Notes: generated by a model not told the origin, from the sequence alone. 64,000 nt of DNA from Cellulomonas hominis (GCF_901521055.1 NZ_CABEGA010000018.1:124001-188000); one strand, 5' to 3'. Numbered from the stretch's first letter, positions 8,031 through 17,100 are shown. Program-made: numbers and translations.

Positions 8031-10355
8031 ATGGCGGACCAGGTCAGGACGTCGGCCCCCGACGCGCGGCCGGAGGTGCCCCCCACCACGGGCAGCACCA
8101 GCCGCGTGCGCTCCCGCCTGGCCAGGTTCGGCCAGGGCCGAGGGCCGGGGCAGTCGCCCGTGATCGAGCCGCTGCTGCAGGCCGTCCGGACCAACCACCC
8201 CAAGGCCGACCTCAGCCTGATCGAGCGGGCCTACGTCACGGCCGAGCAGGCGCACCGCGGGCAGCTCCGCAAGAGCGGCGACCCGTACATCACGCACCCG
8301 GTGGCGGTCGCGACCATCCTGGCCGAGATGGGCATGACGCCCCCCACGCTCGCCGCCGCGCTGCTGCACGACACCGTCGAGGACACCTCGTACTCGCTGG
8401 AGCAGCTGCGCTCCGAGTACGGCCCCGAGATCGCGATGCTGGTCGACGGCGTCACCAAGCTGGACAAGGTGACGTACGGCGACGCGGCGCAGGCCGAGAC
8501 GGTCCGCAAGATGGTGGTCGCGATGTCGCGCGACATCCGCGTGCTCGTCATCAAGCTCGCCGACCGCCTGCACAACGCGCGCACCTGGAAGTTCGTCCCG
8601 GCGGCGTCGGCGGAGAAGAAGGCCCGCGAGACGCTCGAGATCTACGCGCCGCTCGCGCACCGCCTCGGCATGAACACCATCAAGTGGGAGCTCGAGGACC
8701 TGTCGTTCTCGACGCTGTACCCGAAGGTCTACGACGAGATCGTGCACCTCGTCGCCGAGCGCGCGCCCGCCCGCGAGGAGTACCTGGCGATCGTCCGTGA
8801 GCAGGTCGGCGCTGACCTGCGGCAGTCGAAGATCAAGGCGACCGTCACGGGCCGCCCCAAGCACTACTACTCGATCTACCAGAAGATGATCGTGCGGGGC
8901 CGCGACTTCGCCGACATCTACGACCTGGTCGGCGTGCGCGTCCTGGTCGACACGGTGCGCGACTGCTACGCGGCGCTCGGTGCGCTGCACGCGCGGTGGA
9001 ACCCGGTGCCCGGCCGGTTCAAGGACTACATCGCGATGCCCAAGTTCAACCTCTACCAGTCGCTGCACACGACGGTGATCGGGCCCGGCGGCAAGCCCGT
9101 CGAGATCCAGATCCGCACGCACGACATGCACCGGCGCGCGGAGTACGGCGTCGCGGCGCACTGGAAGTACAAGGAGAACGCCAAGAACGCCGGAACGGAC
9201 GCCGACGGCAACGACATGGCGTGGCTGCGCCAGCTGGTCGACTGGCAGAAGGAGACGGCTGACCCCTCGGAGTTCCTGGACTCCCTGCGGTTCGAGATCG
9301 CCGACGGCGAGGTCTACGTCTTCACGCCGAAGGGCGACGTGATGGCGCTGCCCGCGGGGGCGACGCCCGTCGACTTCGCCTACGCCGTGCACACCGAGGT
9401 CGGGCACCGCACGATGGGCGCCCGGGTGAACGGCCGCCTGGTCCCGCTGGACTCGACGCTCGAGAACGGCGACGTCGTCGAGGTCTTCACGTCGAAGTCC
9501 GAGACGGCCGGTCCGTCCCGCGACTGGCTCGGCTTCGTCACGAGCCCCCGCGCGCGCAACAAGATCCGCCAGTGGTTCACCAAGGAGCGGCGCGAGGAGG
9601 CGATCGAGCACGGCAAGGACGCCATCGCCAAGGCGATGCGCAAGCAGAACCTGCCGATCCAGCGGCTGCTCTCGCACGAGTCCCTCGTCGCCCTCGCGAA
9701 CGAGATGCGGTACGCCGACGTGTCGGCCCTCTACGCGGCGATCGGCGAGGGGCAGGTCTCCGCGGCGACCGTCGTGCAGCGCCTCGTGCACGCCATGGGC
9801 GGGGAGCCCGGCGCCGAGGAGGACATCGCCGAGGTCGCGCGCCCCGGGCAGACCGCGCGGCGGGTGCGCACCGGCGACCCGGGCGTCGTGGTCAAGGGCG
9901 TCGACGACATCTGGGTGAAGCTCGCCAAGTGCTGCACCCCGGTCCCGGGCGACGACATCGTCGGCTTCGTGACCCGTGGCCAGGGCGTCAGCGTGCACCG
10001 GTCGGACTGCATCAACGTCGGCTCCCTGCGCGAGCAGCCGGAGCGGATGGTCGACGTCGAGTGGAGCCAGGGGAGCACCGCCCTGTTCCTCGTGCAGATC
10101 CAGGTCGAGGCGCTCGACCGCAGCCGCCTGCTGTCCGACGTGACGCGCGTGCTGTCGGACCACCACGTCAACATCCTCTCCGCGTCGGTGTCGACGTCCC
10201 GCGACCGGGTCGCCATGTCGCGGTTCGTGTTCGAGATGGCCGAGCCGTCCCACCTGGCGTCGGTGCTGTCGGCGGTGCGGAAGGTCGAGGGCGTGTTCGA
10301 CGTCTACCGCATCACCGGGGCGAAGGCCGCGGAGCAGCCCGTCGTCGACGCCTGA
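8031..10355 (+). CDS. rsh: bifunctional (p)ppGpp synthetase/hydrolase, RelA/SpoT (Rsh) family
   Basis: The 774-residue protein makes and degrades (p)ppGpp and so sets the stringent response. Order of domains: HD hydrolase with HTHP... and LLHDTVEDT (about residue 110), the synthetase domain with [13 protein letters not shown] and [21 protein letters not shown], the TGS domain ([25 protein letters not shown]), then the zinc-finger/helical region with [14 protein letters not shown], and a C-terminal ACT domain. The intact HD motif indicates an active hydrolase. The ATG at 8031 follows GGAGG by five bases; an upstream in-frame ATG-like extension is unlikely. The gene ends in a convergent pair with the AbiEi-like gene. 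Confidence 0.96.
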   Translation: MADQVRTSAPDARPEVPPTTGSTSRVRSRLARFGQGRGPGQSPVIEPLLQAVRTNHPKADLSLIERAYVTAEQAHRGQLRKSGDPYITHPVAVATILAEMGMTPPTLAAALLHDTVEDTSYSLEQLRSEYGPEIAMLVDGVTKLDKVTYGDAAQAETVRKMVVAMSRDIRVLVIKLADRLHNARTWKFVPAASAEKKARETLEIYAPLAHRLGMNTIKWELEDLSFSTLYPKVYDEIVHLVAERAPAREEYLAIVREQVGADLRQSKIKATVTGRPKHYYSIYQKMIVRGRDFADIYDLVGVRVLVDTVRDCYAALGALHARWNPVPGRFKDYIAMPKFNLYQSLHTTVIGPGGKPVEIQIRTHDMHRRAEYGVAAHWKYKENAKNAGTDADGNDMAWLRQLVDWQKETADPSEFLDSLRFEIADGEVYVFTPKGDVMALPAGATPVDFAYAVHTEVGHRTMGARVNGRLVPLDSTLENGDVVEVFTSKSETAGPSRDWLGFVTSPRARNKIRQWFTKERREEAIEHGKDAIAKAMRKQNLPIQRLLSHESLVALANEMRYADVSALYAAIGEGQVSAATVVQRLVHAMGGEPGAEEDIAEVARPGQTARRVRTGDPGVVVKGVDDIWVKLAKCCTPVPGDDIVGFVTRGQGVSVHRSDCINVGSLREQPERMVDVEWSQGSTALFLVQIQVEALDRSRLLSDVTRVLSDHHVNILSASVSTSRDRVAMSRFVFEMAEPSHLASVLSAVRKVEGVFDVYRITGAKAAEQPVVDA

Positions 10356-10363
10356 CGCCGGAG

Positions 10364-10384
10364 GTCCGCCCGTCACGGGCGGAC
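10364..10384. terminator. bidirectional hairpin between rsh and the AbiEi-like gene
   Basis: GTCCGCCCG (10364-10372) and its exact complement (10376-10384) enclose a 3-base loop. The structure lies between two convergent genes and spans the stop codon of the minus-strand gene. It can serve both directions. Confidence 0.5.
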
Positions 10385-11008
10385 GCCCTGGAGCGGGCGG
10401 AGGTCCTGGAGCGCGCGGGCGGCCTGACGCACTCCGCGCCGGCCCGCTGCCGCCGCGACGTCCGACCGGACGCCGGCCAGGTCCAGCCCGGTGTCCCGGA
10501 GCCGCACGAGCAGCGGCAGGGCCACACCGGGCGGCTCGTCGGTCAGGAGGTCGCGTGCGGTCCGCCGCGGCGTCGTCACCCGCACGCCGGCCAGCACGAC
10601 GACGTCACGGGCGGTGAGGTCGGCGGCCGACGTGGTGCGGTCCGGGTGCGGGGCCGGGACCCGGTCGCGGCGGGTGGCGACGACGTGCACGCGCGCCGGG
10701 GAGGGGCCCCCGAGGTGCACCCACGCCGCGGCCGCCCTCCCCACGGCGCACCGGGCGGGGACGAGCGGAGCCAGCGCGGCGGCGCGCAGCTGCGGGGTCG
10801 GGGCGACGCGCCGGGGGAGTCCGACGTCGTCCCGCAGGGCGACGAGGTGGCCCTCACGCAGCAGCACCTGCCACGCGATGTCGCCGACGTCGGCGCGCCG
10901 CACCAGGACCGAGGCGTGGCCGCGGCGCTCGGGGCCGTGGCGCGCGGGGCCGCGGGGCGCAGGGCCGCGGCGTGCAGGGCTGTCGTGCGGGGAGGGGTGG
11001 CTGCTCAC
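10373..11008 (-). CDS. type IV toxin-antitoxin AbiEi-like antitoxin family protein (orphan)
   Basis: A 211-residue Arg/Ala-rich protein. The part VLVRRADVGDIAWQVLLREGHLVALRDDVGLPRR looks like the N-terminal winged-helix of AbiEi-type antitoxins. It is followed by a core with CAVGRAAAAWVHLGG, a basic segment and VRVTTPRRTARDLL, a pattern frequent in actinobacterial proteins of this class. AbiEi proteins repress their own operon and neutralise an AbiEii nucleotidyltransferase toxin. No such toxin is encoded nearby. The GTG start (11008) lies only six bases from a perfect 14-base inverted repeat, in a position suited to an operator. The family call is moderate; the function in this isolated setting is unknown. 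Confidence 0.55.
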   Translation of the reverse strand: MSSHPSPHDSPARRGPAPRGPARHGPERRGHASVLVRRADVGDIAWQVLLREGHLVALRDDVGLPRRVAPTPQLRAAALAPLVPARCAVGRAAAAWVHLGGPSPARVHVVATRRDRVPAPHPDRTTSAADLTARDVVVLAGVRVTTPRRTARDLLTDEPPGVALPLLVRLRDTGLDLAGVRSDVAAAAGRRGVRQAARALQDLRPLQGVRP

Positions 11009-11014
11009 CTCATG

Positions 11015-11062
11015 CAGGATGCCGGTCGCCCCGCGCCGTGGCGAGGGTCGACCGGCATCCTG
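11015..11062. repeat. perfect inverted repeat upstream of the AbiEi-like gene
   Basis: CAGGATGCCGGTCG (11015-11028) and its exact complement (11049-11062) are separated by 20 bases. It fills most of the 72-base gap between the stop of the DUF349 gene and the start of the AbiEi-like gene. It is either the terminator of the DUF349 operon or the autoregulatory operator of the downstream gene. Confidence 0.7.
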
Positions 11063-11080
11063 TGGACGACGAGCGGGATG

Positions 11081-12889
11081 TCAGCCGCGCGAGTCCTGCG
11101 CGGCGCGCTGCACCTGCTCCAGCCAGGCGCGGCGGGCGTCCAGCGCGGCCTGCGCCTCGGCCACCCGGCGACTGTCGCCGCTGGCCTGCGCCTTGTCCAG
11201 GTCGGCCTGGAGCTGTGCGATCGCGCTCTCCAGCTGGGCGGCCGCCCCCTCGGCGCGGGCGCGCGTCTCCGGGTTGGTCCGGCGCCACTCGGCCTGGTCG
11301 GCGTCGCGGACCTTCGCCTCGACCGCGCGGAGCCGGCCCTCGACCCGCTGGATGTCCGCGCGCGGGACCTTGCCGGCGGCCTCCCACCGGTCCTGGATCG
11401 ACCGCAGGGCGGCCTTCGCCTGGCCGAGGCCGCGCGACGGGTCGATGGCCTCGGCCTCGGCCAGCAGCGCCTCCTTGACCTCCAGGTTGCCCTGGTACTC
11501 CCGGTCGGTCGCGGCGTTCAGCTCGTCGCGGGCGTGGAAGAAGGCGTCCTGCGCGGCGCGGAACCGGGCCCACAGGGCGTCGTCGTCCGAGCGGCTCGCG
11601 CGGCCCGCCGACTTCCAGCGCGCCATGAGGTCGCGGTACGCGCCGGCCGTGGCACCCCAGTCGGTGCTCGTCTGCAGGCGCTCGGCCTCGCGGACGATCT
11701 CCTCCTTGGCGGCCTTCGCGCCGGCGTTGCGGGACTCGAGCTCGGCGAAGTAGTGCCGCCGTTCCCGGTCGAACGTGGTCCGGGCGTGGCTGAACCGCTT
11801 CCAGAGCGACTCCTCGGACGCGCGGTCGATGCGCGGGCCGGAGCGCTGCGCGTCCTTCCACTCGTCCAGCAGCGCGCGGAGCTGCTCGCCGGCGGGGCGC
11901 CACTGCATGCGGGAGGGGTCCGTGCCGGCGATCTTCTCGGCGCGCTCCACGATCTGCGTGCGGGACGCGAGAGCCGCCTGGCGGGCACTGGCGCGCTCCG
12001 CCTCGACCACCGCGCGGCGCTCGGCCGCGACGGCACGCAGACCCTCGAGCCGGGCGCGGAGCCCGTCCAGGTCACCGACGGCGGCGGGCTCGGCCGTCTC
12101 CTCGGCGAGCCGGGCCAGCGTCTGGTCGATCTCCTTGACCGCCAGGTCCGCGGCGGTCAGACGCGCCTCGAACAGGGCGACCTTCGCCTGCAGGTCCAGG
12201 AACCGGCGCACGTACAGCGCCAGGGCCTCGTCCGCGGTCGCGCCCGGGAACTGACCGACCGCGCGCTCGCCCGCCGCCTCGCGGACGTACACGGTGCCGT
12301 CCTCGTCCACGCGGCCGAACGCCGTGGCGGCCGCGGCCTCCGCGGAGTCGTCCGGGACCGGGACCACCGGGGCGACCGGTCCGGCCGGTGTGGCGGCGCT
12401 GTCGGCCCCCGCACCCGGCACGGGCCGGGGGCGGGCGCGCATGGCGCTGGGCAGCGGAGGGCGCGGGGCGGGCCGGGGCGCGGGGTGCGGGACGGCGGGC
12501 GCGGCGTCCTGCTCGGGCGCGGCGTCCTGCTCCGGCGCGGCCTCCTGCTCGGGCGCTGCCTCCTCGGACGCCGGCTCCTCGGCGGGCGACTCTTCGGCCA
12601 CGGGCACGTCGTCGGAGGCGGGCTCCTCGACGGAGGCGGCCGCGTCGTCGGAGGCGCCCGCGTCCTCGGATGCGGCCTCATCGGCGGAGGCGGCCTCGGT
12701 CACGGGCTCCTCGGCAGGAGCGGCCTCGGCAGCGTCGGTCTCGGCCGCTGCCCCGTCCGTGCCGGTCGTCTCGGTGGGGACCGGGTCCGTGGCGACCTCG
12801 TCCGCGGGCGCCGTGGTGGGCGTCGGCGCGGCGACGGTGGCCTCGTCGCTGTCGTGCGAGCGCTGCTGCTCGTCGGGCGTCTCGGTCAC
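11081..12889 (-). CDS. DUF349 domain-containing protein
   Basis: A 602-residue protein in two parts. Residues 1 to about 180 are acidic, Ala/Glu/Pro-rich and probably disordered, with a short tandem repeat of the type AAPEQ(D/E). The rest is highly charged, predicted helical and coiled-coil-like, with repeated units holding W, F and R at fixed places (MQWRPAGEQLRALLDEWK, DALWARFRAAQDAFFHARDE, LRSIQDRWEAAGKVPR). These are the repeats that define DUF349. The biochemical role of the family is not established. The GTG start overlaps the upstream cyclophilin stop by four bases (GTGA), so the two form an operon. This neighbourhood next to rsh and hisS is conserved in actinobacteria. Confidence 0.88.
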   Translation of the reverse strand: MTETPDEQQRSHDSDEATVAAPTPTTAPADEVATDPVPTETTGTDGAAAETDAAEAAPAEEPVTEAASADEAASEDAGASDDAAASVEEPASDDVPVAEESPAEEPASEEAAPEQEAAPEQDAAPEQDAAPAVPHPAPRPAPRPPLPSAMRARPRPVPGAGADSAATPAGPVAPVVPVPDDSAEAAAATAFGRVDEDGTVYVREAAGERAVGQFPGATADEALALYVRRFLDLQAKVALFEARLTAADLAVKEIDQTLARLAEETAEPAAVGDLDGLRARLEGLRAVAAERRAVVEAERASARQAALASRTQIVERAEKIAGTDPSRMQWRPAGEQLRALLDEWKDAQRSGPRIDRASEESLWKRFSHARTTFDRERRHYFAELESRNAGAKAAKEEIVREAERLQTSTDWGATAGAYRDLMARWKSAGRASRSDDDALWARFRAAQDAFFHARDELNAATDREYQGNLEVKEALLAEAEAIDPSRGLGQAKAALRSIQDRWEAAGKVPRADIQRVEGRLRAVEAKVRDADQAEWRRTNPETRARAEGAAAQLESAIAQLQADLDKAQASGDSRRVAEAQAALDARRAWLEQVQRAAQDSRG

Positions 12890-13662
12890 TGGGTCTCCAC
12901 TCCCTCGATGGTGACGGGGGTGGCGGGGGTGCCGTCGGAGGCACCTCCGGTCACGCCCGCGTCAGCGACTGCCTGCACCACGTCGAGGCCCGACGTGATG
13001 CGGCCGAACACGGTGTAGCCGCCGGCTTCGTCCGACGGGATGGTCGAGTCCTCGTAGACGAGGAAGAACTGGCTCCCCATCGACTCGGCGTTCCCGCCCT
13101 GCCGGGCCATGGCGATGGTGCCGGCGGGGTAGACGTCGTCGGCCGGCGCGTTCTCCACGGGGCCGAACGAGTACCCCGGGCTGCCGGTGCCGGTGGCCGT
13201 GGGGTCACCGCACTGCAGCACGTAGATGCCGGAGGTGACGAGCCGGTGGCAGTCGGTGTCGTCGAAGTACCCCTCCTGCGCGAGGGTGACGAAGTTCGCG
13301 ACGGCCTGGGGCGCCGCGGCCCCGTCCAGCTCGACGCCGATCGCGCCCTGGCTGGTGGTGATGGTGCCGGTCCAGGTGCGGCCCTCGGCGAGCGCGGCGT
13401 CGGGCAGGACGCCGCCGTTGCCGGTGCGGGCGGCGGGGGTGGTCGCCGCGGTGCTCGGCGTCGGCGCGGCGTCCGCGGCGGGCTCGTCGTCACCGGTCAG
13501 CAGCAGCGCGGCGCTCACGCCGACGCCCAGCACCAGCACGCCGACGACCCCGCCGGCGATGACCTGCTGGCGGCGACGGCGCGCGCGCTTGGCGTTCAGG
13601 CGCTCCTGCCACTTCTCGTACCGGCGGCGCTCGTACTCGCGCTCGCGCTTGCTGGACGGCAC
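12886..13662 (-). CDS. membrane-anchored cyclophilin-type peptidylprolyl isomerase
   Basis: The 258-residue protein has a strongly basic cytoplasmic N-terminus (KREREYERRRYEKWQERLNAKRARRRR), one membrane span (about residues 34-56), a Thr/Ala/Pro linker and a cyclophilin domain (TGTITTSQGAIGVELDG... to the end) outside the membrane. It should catalyse cis-trans isomerisation of prolyl bonds in exported proteins. The active-site region is divergent: the usual FHRV is CHRLVT and QGGDP is LQCGDPT, while NAESMGSQFFLVY is well kept. I chose the second of two closely placed GTG codons, because GAGGAG stands five bases before it and overlaps the first. A minus-strand TAGACT (13745-13750) is a likely -10 box. 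Confidence 0.9.
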   Translation of the reverse strand: MPSSKREREYERRRYEKWQERLNAKRARRRRQQVIAGGVVGVLVLGVGVSAALLLTGDDEPAADAAPTPSTAATTPAARTGNGGVLPDAALAEGRTWTGTITTSQGAIGVELDGAAAPQAVANFVTLAQEGYFDDTDCHRLVTSGIYVLQCGDPTATGTGSPGYSFGPVENAPADDVYPAGTIAMARQGGNAESMGSQFFLVYEDSTIPSDEAGGYTVFGRITSGLDVVQAVADAGVTGGASDGTPATPVTIEGVETQ

Positions 13663-13744
13663 GCACACTCCTCGGTCTCGTCGTCGGCGGGGACCGGCCC
13701 CCGCGTGGGGTCGCGGGAGCGCCAGGCTCCCGTGCCCGCCCGAC

Positions 13745-13750
13745 AGTCTA
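13745..13750 (-). promoter_or_regulatory. probable -10 box of the cyclophilin-DUF349 operon
   Basis: TAGACT read on the minus strand, about 80 bases before the cyclophilin start in the divergent region 13663-13821. No convincing -35 hexamer is visible. Confidence 0.45.
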
Positions 13751-13809
13751 GGCAGCCACGATGCCCTGGGCGCTCACGCACGCCGGGGTCCGCGGTTCCC
13801 CGGCGCGGC

Positions 13810-13815
13810 TAGCGT
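13810..13815 (+). promoter_or_regulatory. probable -10 box of a leaderless MBL hydrolase gene
   Basis: TAGCGT is followed by only six bases before the GTG start at 13822. Transcription would begin at or next to the start codon. No Shine-Dalgarno-like stretch fits in between. Confidence 0.5.
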
Positions 13816-13821
13816 GGCGCC

Positions 13822-14526
13822 GTGCGCATCTTCGGCCTGACCGCCCCCGTGTTCGCGGCCACCTGCTACGTGGTCGCCGCCGACGACGGCACGTGCGTGG
13901 TGATCGACCCGGGCGGGGGTGTCGCGGAGGCCGTGACCCGCACCGTGACCGGGCACGGCCTGCGCGTCGCCGGCGTGCTGGCGACCCACGGGCACGCCGA
14001 CCACGTCTGGGACGCGGGCCGGGTGGCCGCCGCGGCGGGGGTCCGCGTGCGCGTGCACGCGCGGGACGCCTACCGGCTGGCGGACCCGCTCGGGACGCTC
14101 GGGGCGGGGCCCGGCGGCGTGTCGTCCGGGCTGCGTGCGGCGGTGCGGGACGCGGGCCTCGACCCCGACGCGTTCGACGCGGGGGAGGTCGAGCCGTTCG
14201 GGGCGGGCGACGGCGCGCGGACGCCGGACGTCGAGCTGGTGCTCGGCGGGGTGCGGCTGCTCGCCCGGCACGCCCCGGGGCACACGGAGGGCTCCACGCT
14301 GTACCTGCTCGACGCCGGGGACGAGCAGGTGGCGTTCACGGGCGACGTGCTGTTCGCGGGCACGGTCGGCCGCACCGACCTGCCCGGTGGCGACCCGTCC
14401 GCGATGGCCGCGACGCTGCGCGAGGTGGTCGCCGCGCTGCCCCCGGGGACGCACGTGCTGCCCGGCCACGGGCCTGCCAGCCGCGTGGACGCGGAGCTGG
14501 CCACCAACCCGTACCTGGCAGGATGA
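13822..14526 (+). CDS. MBL-fold metallo-hydrolase, glyoxalase II-like
   Basis: A 234-residue metallo-beta-lactamase-fold protein. The metal site THGHADHVWD (about residues 55-64) holds the HxHxDH motif; the later His ligands lie in ARHAPGHTEGS and LPGHGP, with FTGDVLFAG giving the bridging Asp. This pattern fits the glyoxalase II-like subgroup that hydrolyses thioesters, but the physiological substrate cannot be read. The gene appears to be leaderless. Its last codons overlap the hisS region (ATGA at 14523), so the two are co-transcribed, as commonly seen in actinobacteria. Confidence 0.88.
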   Translation: MRIFGLTAPVFAATCYVVAADDGTCVVIDPGGGVAEAVTRTVTGHGLRVAGVLATHGHADHVWDAGRVAAAAGVRVRVHARDAYRLADPLGTLGAGPGGVSSGLRAAVRDAGLDPDAFDAGEVEPFGAGDGARTPDVELVLGGVRLLARHAPGHTEGSTLYLLDAGDEQVAFTGDVLFAGTVGRTDLPGGDPSAMAATLREVVAALPPGTHVLPGHGPASRVDAELATNPYLAG

Positions 14527-14531
14527 CGCGC

Positions 14532-15914
14532 ATGGCACGTCCGACTCCTCTGTCCGGTTTCCCCGAGTGGCTCCCCGACGGCCGTGTGGTCGAGCAGCAC
14601 GTCATCGACACGCTGCGGCGCACCTTCGAGCTGCACGGCTTCGCGGGCATCGAGACCCGCGCGGTCGAGCCGCTGGACCAGCTGCTCCGCAAGGGCGAGA
14701 CCTCCAAGGAGGTGTACGTCCTGCGCCGCCTGCAGGAGGAGAAGGACGACACCGGGTCCGCCGCCGAGGCCGACCGCTCCGGTCAGCTCGGCCTGCACTT
14801 CGACCTCACCGTGCCGTTCGCGCGGTACGTGCTGGAGAACGCCGGCCACCTCGCGTTCCCGTTCCAGCGCTACCAGATCCAGAAGGTCTGGCGGGGCGAG
14901 CGGCCGCAGGACGGCCGGTTCCGCGAGTTCGTGCAGGCCGACATCGACGTCGTGGGCTCCGGCGACCTGCCGTACCACTACGAGGTCGACCTGCCGCTGG
15001 TGATGGCCGAGGCGCTCGGCGCGCTGCGGGAGATCGGCGTCCCGCCGGTGCGGATCCTGGTGAACAACCGCCGCGTCGCCGAGGGCTTCTACCGCGGGCT
15101 CGGGCTCATCGACGTCGACGCGGTGCTGCGCAGCATCGACAAGCTGGACAAGATCGGCCCGGACAGGGTGGCCGACCTGCTGGTGGCCGAGGCCGGCGCG
15201 ACGCCGGAGCAGGCCCGGGCCTGCCTGGACCTCGCGGGGATCTCCGGCGGCGACGCGGGCGTGGTCGACCGCGTCCGGGAGCTCGCCGCCCGGCACGGCG
15301 TCGAGTCGGAGCTGATGGACCAGGGCCTGGCGGAGCTGCGGCAGCTCGTCGAGGCCGCGGCGGTGCGGGCCCCGGGCGTCGTCGTCGCCGACCTCAAGAT
15401 CGCCCGCGGCCTCGACTACTACACGGGCTCGGTGTACGAGACGGTGCTCGTCGGCCACGAGCAGCTCGGCTCGATCTGCTCGGGCGGCCGCTACGACACC
15501 CTCGCCTCCGACGGCGCGCAGACCTACCCGGGTGTCGGCCTGTCCATCGGGGTGTCCCGGCTCGTGTCGCGGCTGCTGTCCGCCGGTCTGGTCCGGGCGA
15601 CCCGGCCGGTGCCCGCCGCGGTTCTCGTGGCGGTCACGTCCGAGGAGAGCCGGACCGCGTCCGACGCGGTGGCCACGGCGCTGCGGGCCCGCGGCGTGCC
15701 CGTGGAGGTCGCGCCGACCGCGGCGAAGTTCGGCAAGCAGATCCGGCACGCCGACCGGCGGGGCATCCCGTTCGTCTGGTTCCCGGCCTCCGAGGACGGT
15801 GCGGCGGACCAGGTGAAGGACATCCGGTCCGGCGAGCAGGTCGACGCCGACGCCGCCGCGTGGGCGCCGCCGGCCGAGGACCTCTGGCCGCGCGTGGTGC
15901 CCGCGGAGGGCTGA
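14532..15914 (+). CDS. hisS: histidine--tRNA ligase
   Basis: HisRS charges tRNA(His). The 460-residue class II synthetase begins MARPTPLSGFPEWLP and shows motif 2 (FQRYQIQKVWRGERPQDGRFREF), the histidine A box ARGLDYYTGSVYE, motif 3 (YPGVGLSIGVSRL) and a C-terminal anticodon-binding domain ending at WPRVVP. I chose the ATG at 14532; another ATG in frame at 14523 overlaps the stop of the MBL gene (ATGA) and would add three residues. Both fit an operon with that gene. Confidence 0.96.
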   Translation: MARPTPLSGFPEWLPDGRVVEQHVIDTLRRTFELHGFAGIETRAVEPLDQLLRKGETSKEVYVLRRLQEEKDDTGSAAEADRSGQLGLHFDLTVPFARYVLENAGHLAFPFQRYQIQKVWRGERPQDGRFREFVQADIDVVGSGDLPYHYEVDLPLVMAEALGALREIGVPPVRILVNNRRVAEGFYRGLGLIDVDAVLRSIDKLDKIGPDRVADLLVAEAGATPEQARACLDLAGISGGDAGVVDRVRELAARHGVESELMDQGLAELRQLVEAAAVRAPGVVVADLKIARGLDYYTGSVYETVLVGHEQLGSICSGGRYDTLASDGAQTYPGVGLSIGVSRLVSRLLSAGLVRATRPVPAAVLVAVTSEESRTASDAVATALRARGVPVEVAPTAAKFGKQIRHADRRGIPFVWFPASEDGAADQVKDIRSGEQVDADAAAWAPPAEDLWPRVVPAEG

Positions 15915-15973
15915 CCGGGCGGACTGGCCGAGCCCGCTCACCAGGCGGGCTGACCAGGCCGCTTGCCACGCGG

Positions 15974-15989
15974 TCGAACACGTGTTCGA
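15974..15989. promoter_or_regulatory. perfect LexA/SOS box before the radical SAM gene
   Basis: TCGAACACGTGTTCGA is a full match to the actinobacterial/Gram-positive SOS consensus TCGAAC-N4-GTTCGA and is itself a 16-base perfect palindrome. It ends 8 bases before the ATG of the radical SAM gene, where a bound LexA dimer would cover the transcription start or ribosome binding region. Confidence 0.85.
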
Positions 15990-15997
15990 ATCGGTGC

Positions 15998-17065
15998 ATG
16001 CGGTGGGACGGGCAGAAGGTCGCGGTCGAGGCCGCCGAGGCGCTGCCCGGGCTCGCGCTCGCCGGGCACCAGCGGTCCGTGCGGACGCCCGAGTTCGCCG
16101 GGGTCACGTTCCACGAGGTGCACGCGAAGTCGGCGCTGAACAAGGTGCCCGAGGCGTCCGCGATGCCGTTCCGGTGGACGGTGAACCCGATGCGGGGGTG
16201 CCTGCACGCGTGCACGTACTGCTTCGCCCGTCCGACGCACGAGTACCTCGGGCTCGGCCCCGGCGAGGACTTCCAGACGCAGATCGTGGTGAAGACGAAC
16301 GTCGTCGACGTGCTGACCGCCGAGCTGCGCCGGCCGTCCTGGGGCCACGAGCACGTCGCGCTGGGCACCAACACCGACCCGTACCAGCGGGCCGAGGGCC
16401 GGTACGCCCTGATGCCTGGGATCATCGGGGCGCTGGCGCACTCGGGGACGCCGCTGTCGCTGCTGACCAAGGGCACGCTGCTGCGCCGGGACATCCCGCT
16501 GCTCACCCAGGCGGCCACCGAGGTCGGGGTGAGCGTCGCGGTGTCGCTGGCCATCGGCGACGAGGAGCTGCAGCAGGCGATGGAGCCGGGGACCCCCACC
16601 CCGCGGGCGCGCCTGGCGCTGGTCCGCGCGGTGCGCGACGCGGGGCTGGAGTGCGGCGTGCTGGTCGCCCCGGTGATGCCCTGGCTGACGGACTCCACGG
16701 CGCACCTCGACGGGCTCCTGCGCGACCTCGCGGAGGCGGGCGCGTCGTGGGTCACGGTCATCCCGCTGCACCTGCGCGGCCCCGTGCGGCCGCTCATGCT
16801 CGCGTGGCTCGCGGAGCACCGCCCGGAGCTCGTGGCGAAGTACCGGCGGCTGTACGGCAACGGCGCGTACGTCCCGGAGGAGTACCACCGCTGGTTGAAG
16901 GACCGGCTGCGGCCCCTGCGCCGCCGGTACGGGCTGTACGGGCCCGGGGCGGCGCCGGTCGAGAGCGCGCCCGTCTCCGCGTCGCCCTGGCGCGTGCGGC
17001 CGGCGGCCGAGCGCGAGACGCCCGCCGGTGCGCTGCCGGGGGTGGTGCAGCCGGCGCTGTTCTGA
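15998..17065 (+). CDS. Rv2578c-type radical SAM protein, SOS-controlled
   Basis: The 355-residue protein binds a 4Fe-4S cluster through CLHACTYC (CX3CX2C, about residues 68-75) and belongs to the SPL/Rv2578c-like radical SAM group. Further family segments are FRWTVNPMRGC, GTNTDPYQRAEG, LLTKGTLLRRDIPLL and LVAPVMPWLTDS. The substrate is not known. The start ATG (MRWDGQKV) follows a perfect LexA box by 8 bases and has no clear Shine-Dalgarno stretch, so the gene is probably induced by DNA damage and perhaps leaderless. It lies between hisS and aspS on the same strand, but the SOS box marks its own promoter. A role in DNA repair or damage tolerance is inferred from regulation only. Confidence 0.88.
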   Translation: MRWDGQKVAVEAAEALPGLALAGHQRSVRTPEFAGVTFHEVHAKSALNKVPEASAMPFRWTVNPMRGCLHACTYCFARPTHEYLGLGPGEDFQTQIVVKTNVVDVLTAELRRPSWGHEHVALGTNTDPYQRAEGRYALMPGIIGALAHSGTPLSLLTKGTLLRRDIPLLTQAATEVGVSVAVSLAIGDEELQQAMEPGTPTPRARLALVRAVRDAGLECGVLVAPVMPWLTDSTAHLDGLLRDLAEAGASWVTVIPLHLRGPVRPLMLAWLAEHRPELVAKYRRLYGNGAYVPEEYHRWLKDRLRPLRRRYGLYGPGAAPVESAPVSASPWRVRPAAERETPAGALPGVVQPALF

Positions 17066-17094
17066 GCGGGCGCCGGCGGCGGGGTGGTGCGCAG

Positions 17095-17100
17095 TAGACT
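17095..17100 (+). promoter_or_regulatory. probable -10 box of aspS
   Basis: TAGACT, 46 bases before the aspS start, after the stop of the radical SAM gene. The -35 region is not recognisable. Confidence 0.45.

Noticed and set aside
10356-11080. An AbiEii-type toxin gene next to the AbiEi-like gene.
   Set aside because: The flanking frames belong to rsh and DUF349; no nucleotidyltransferase motif is present in either strand.
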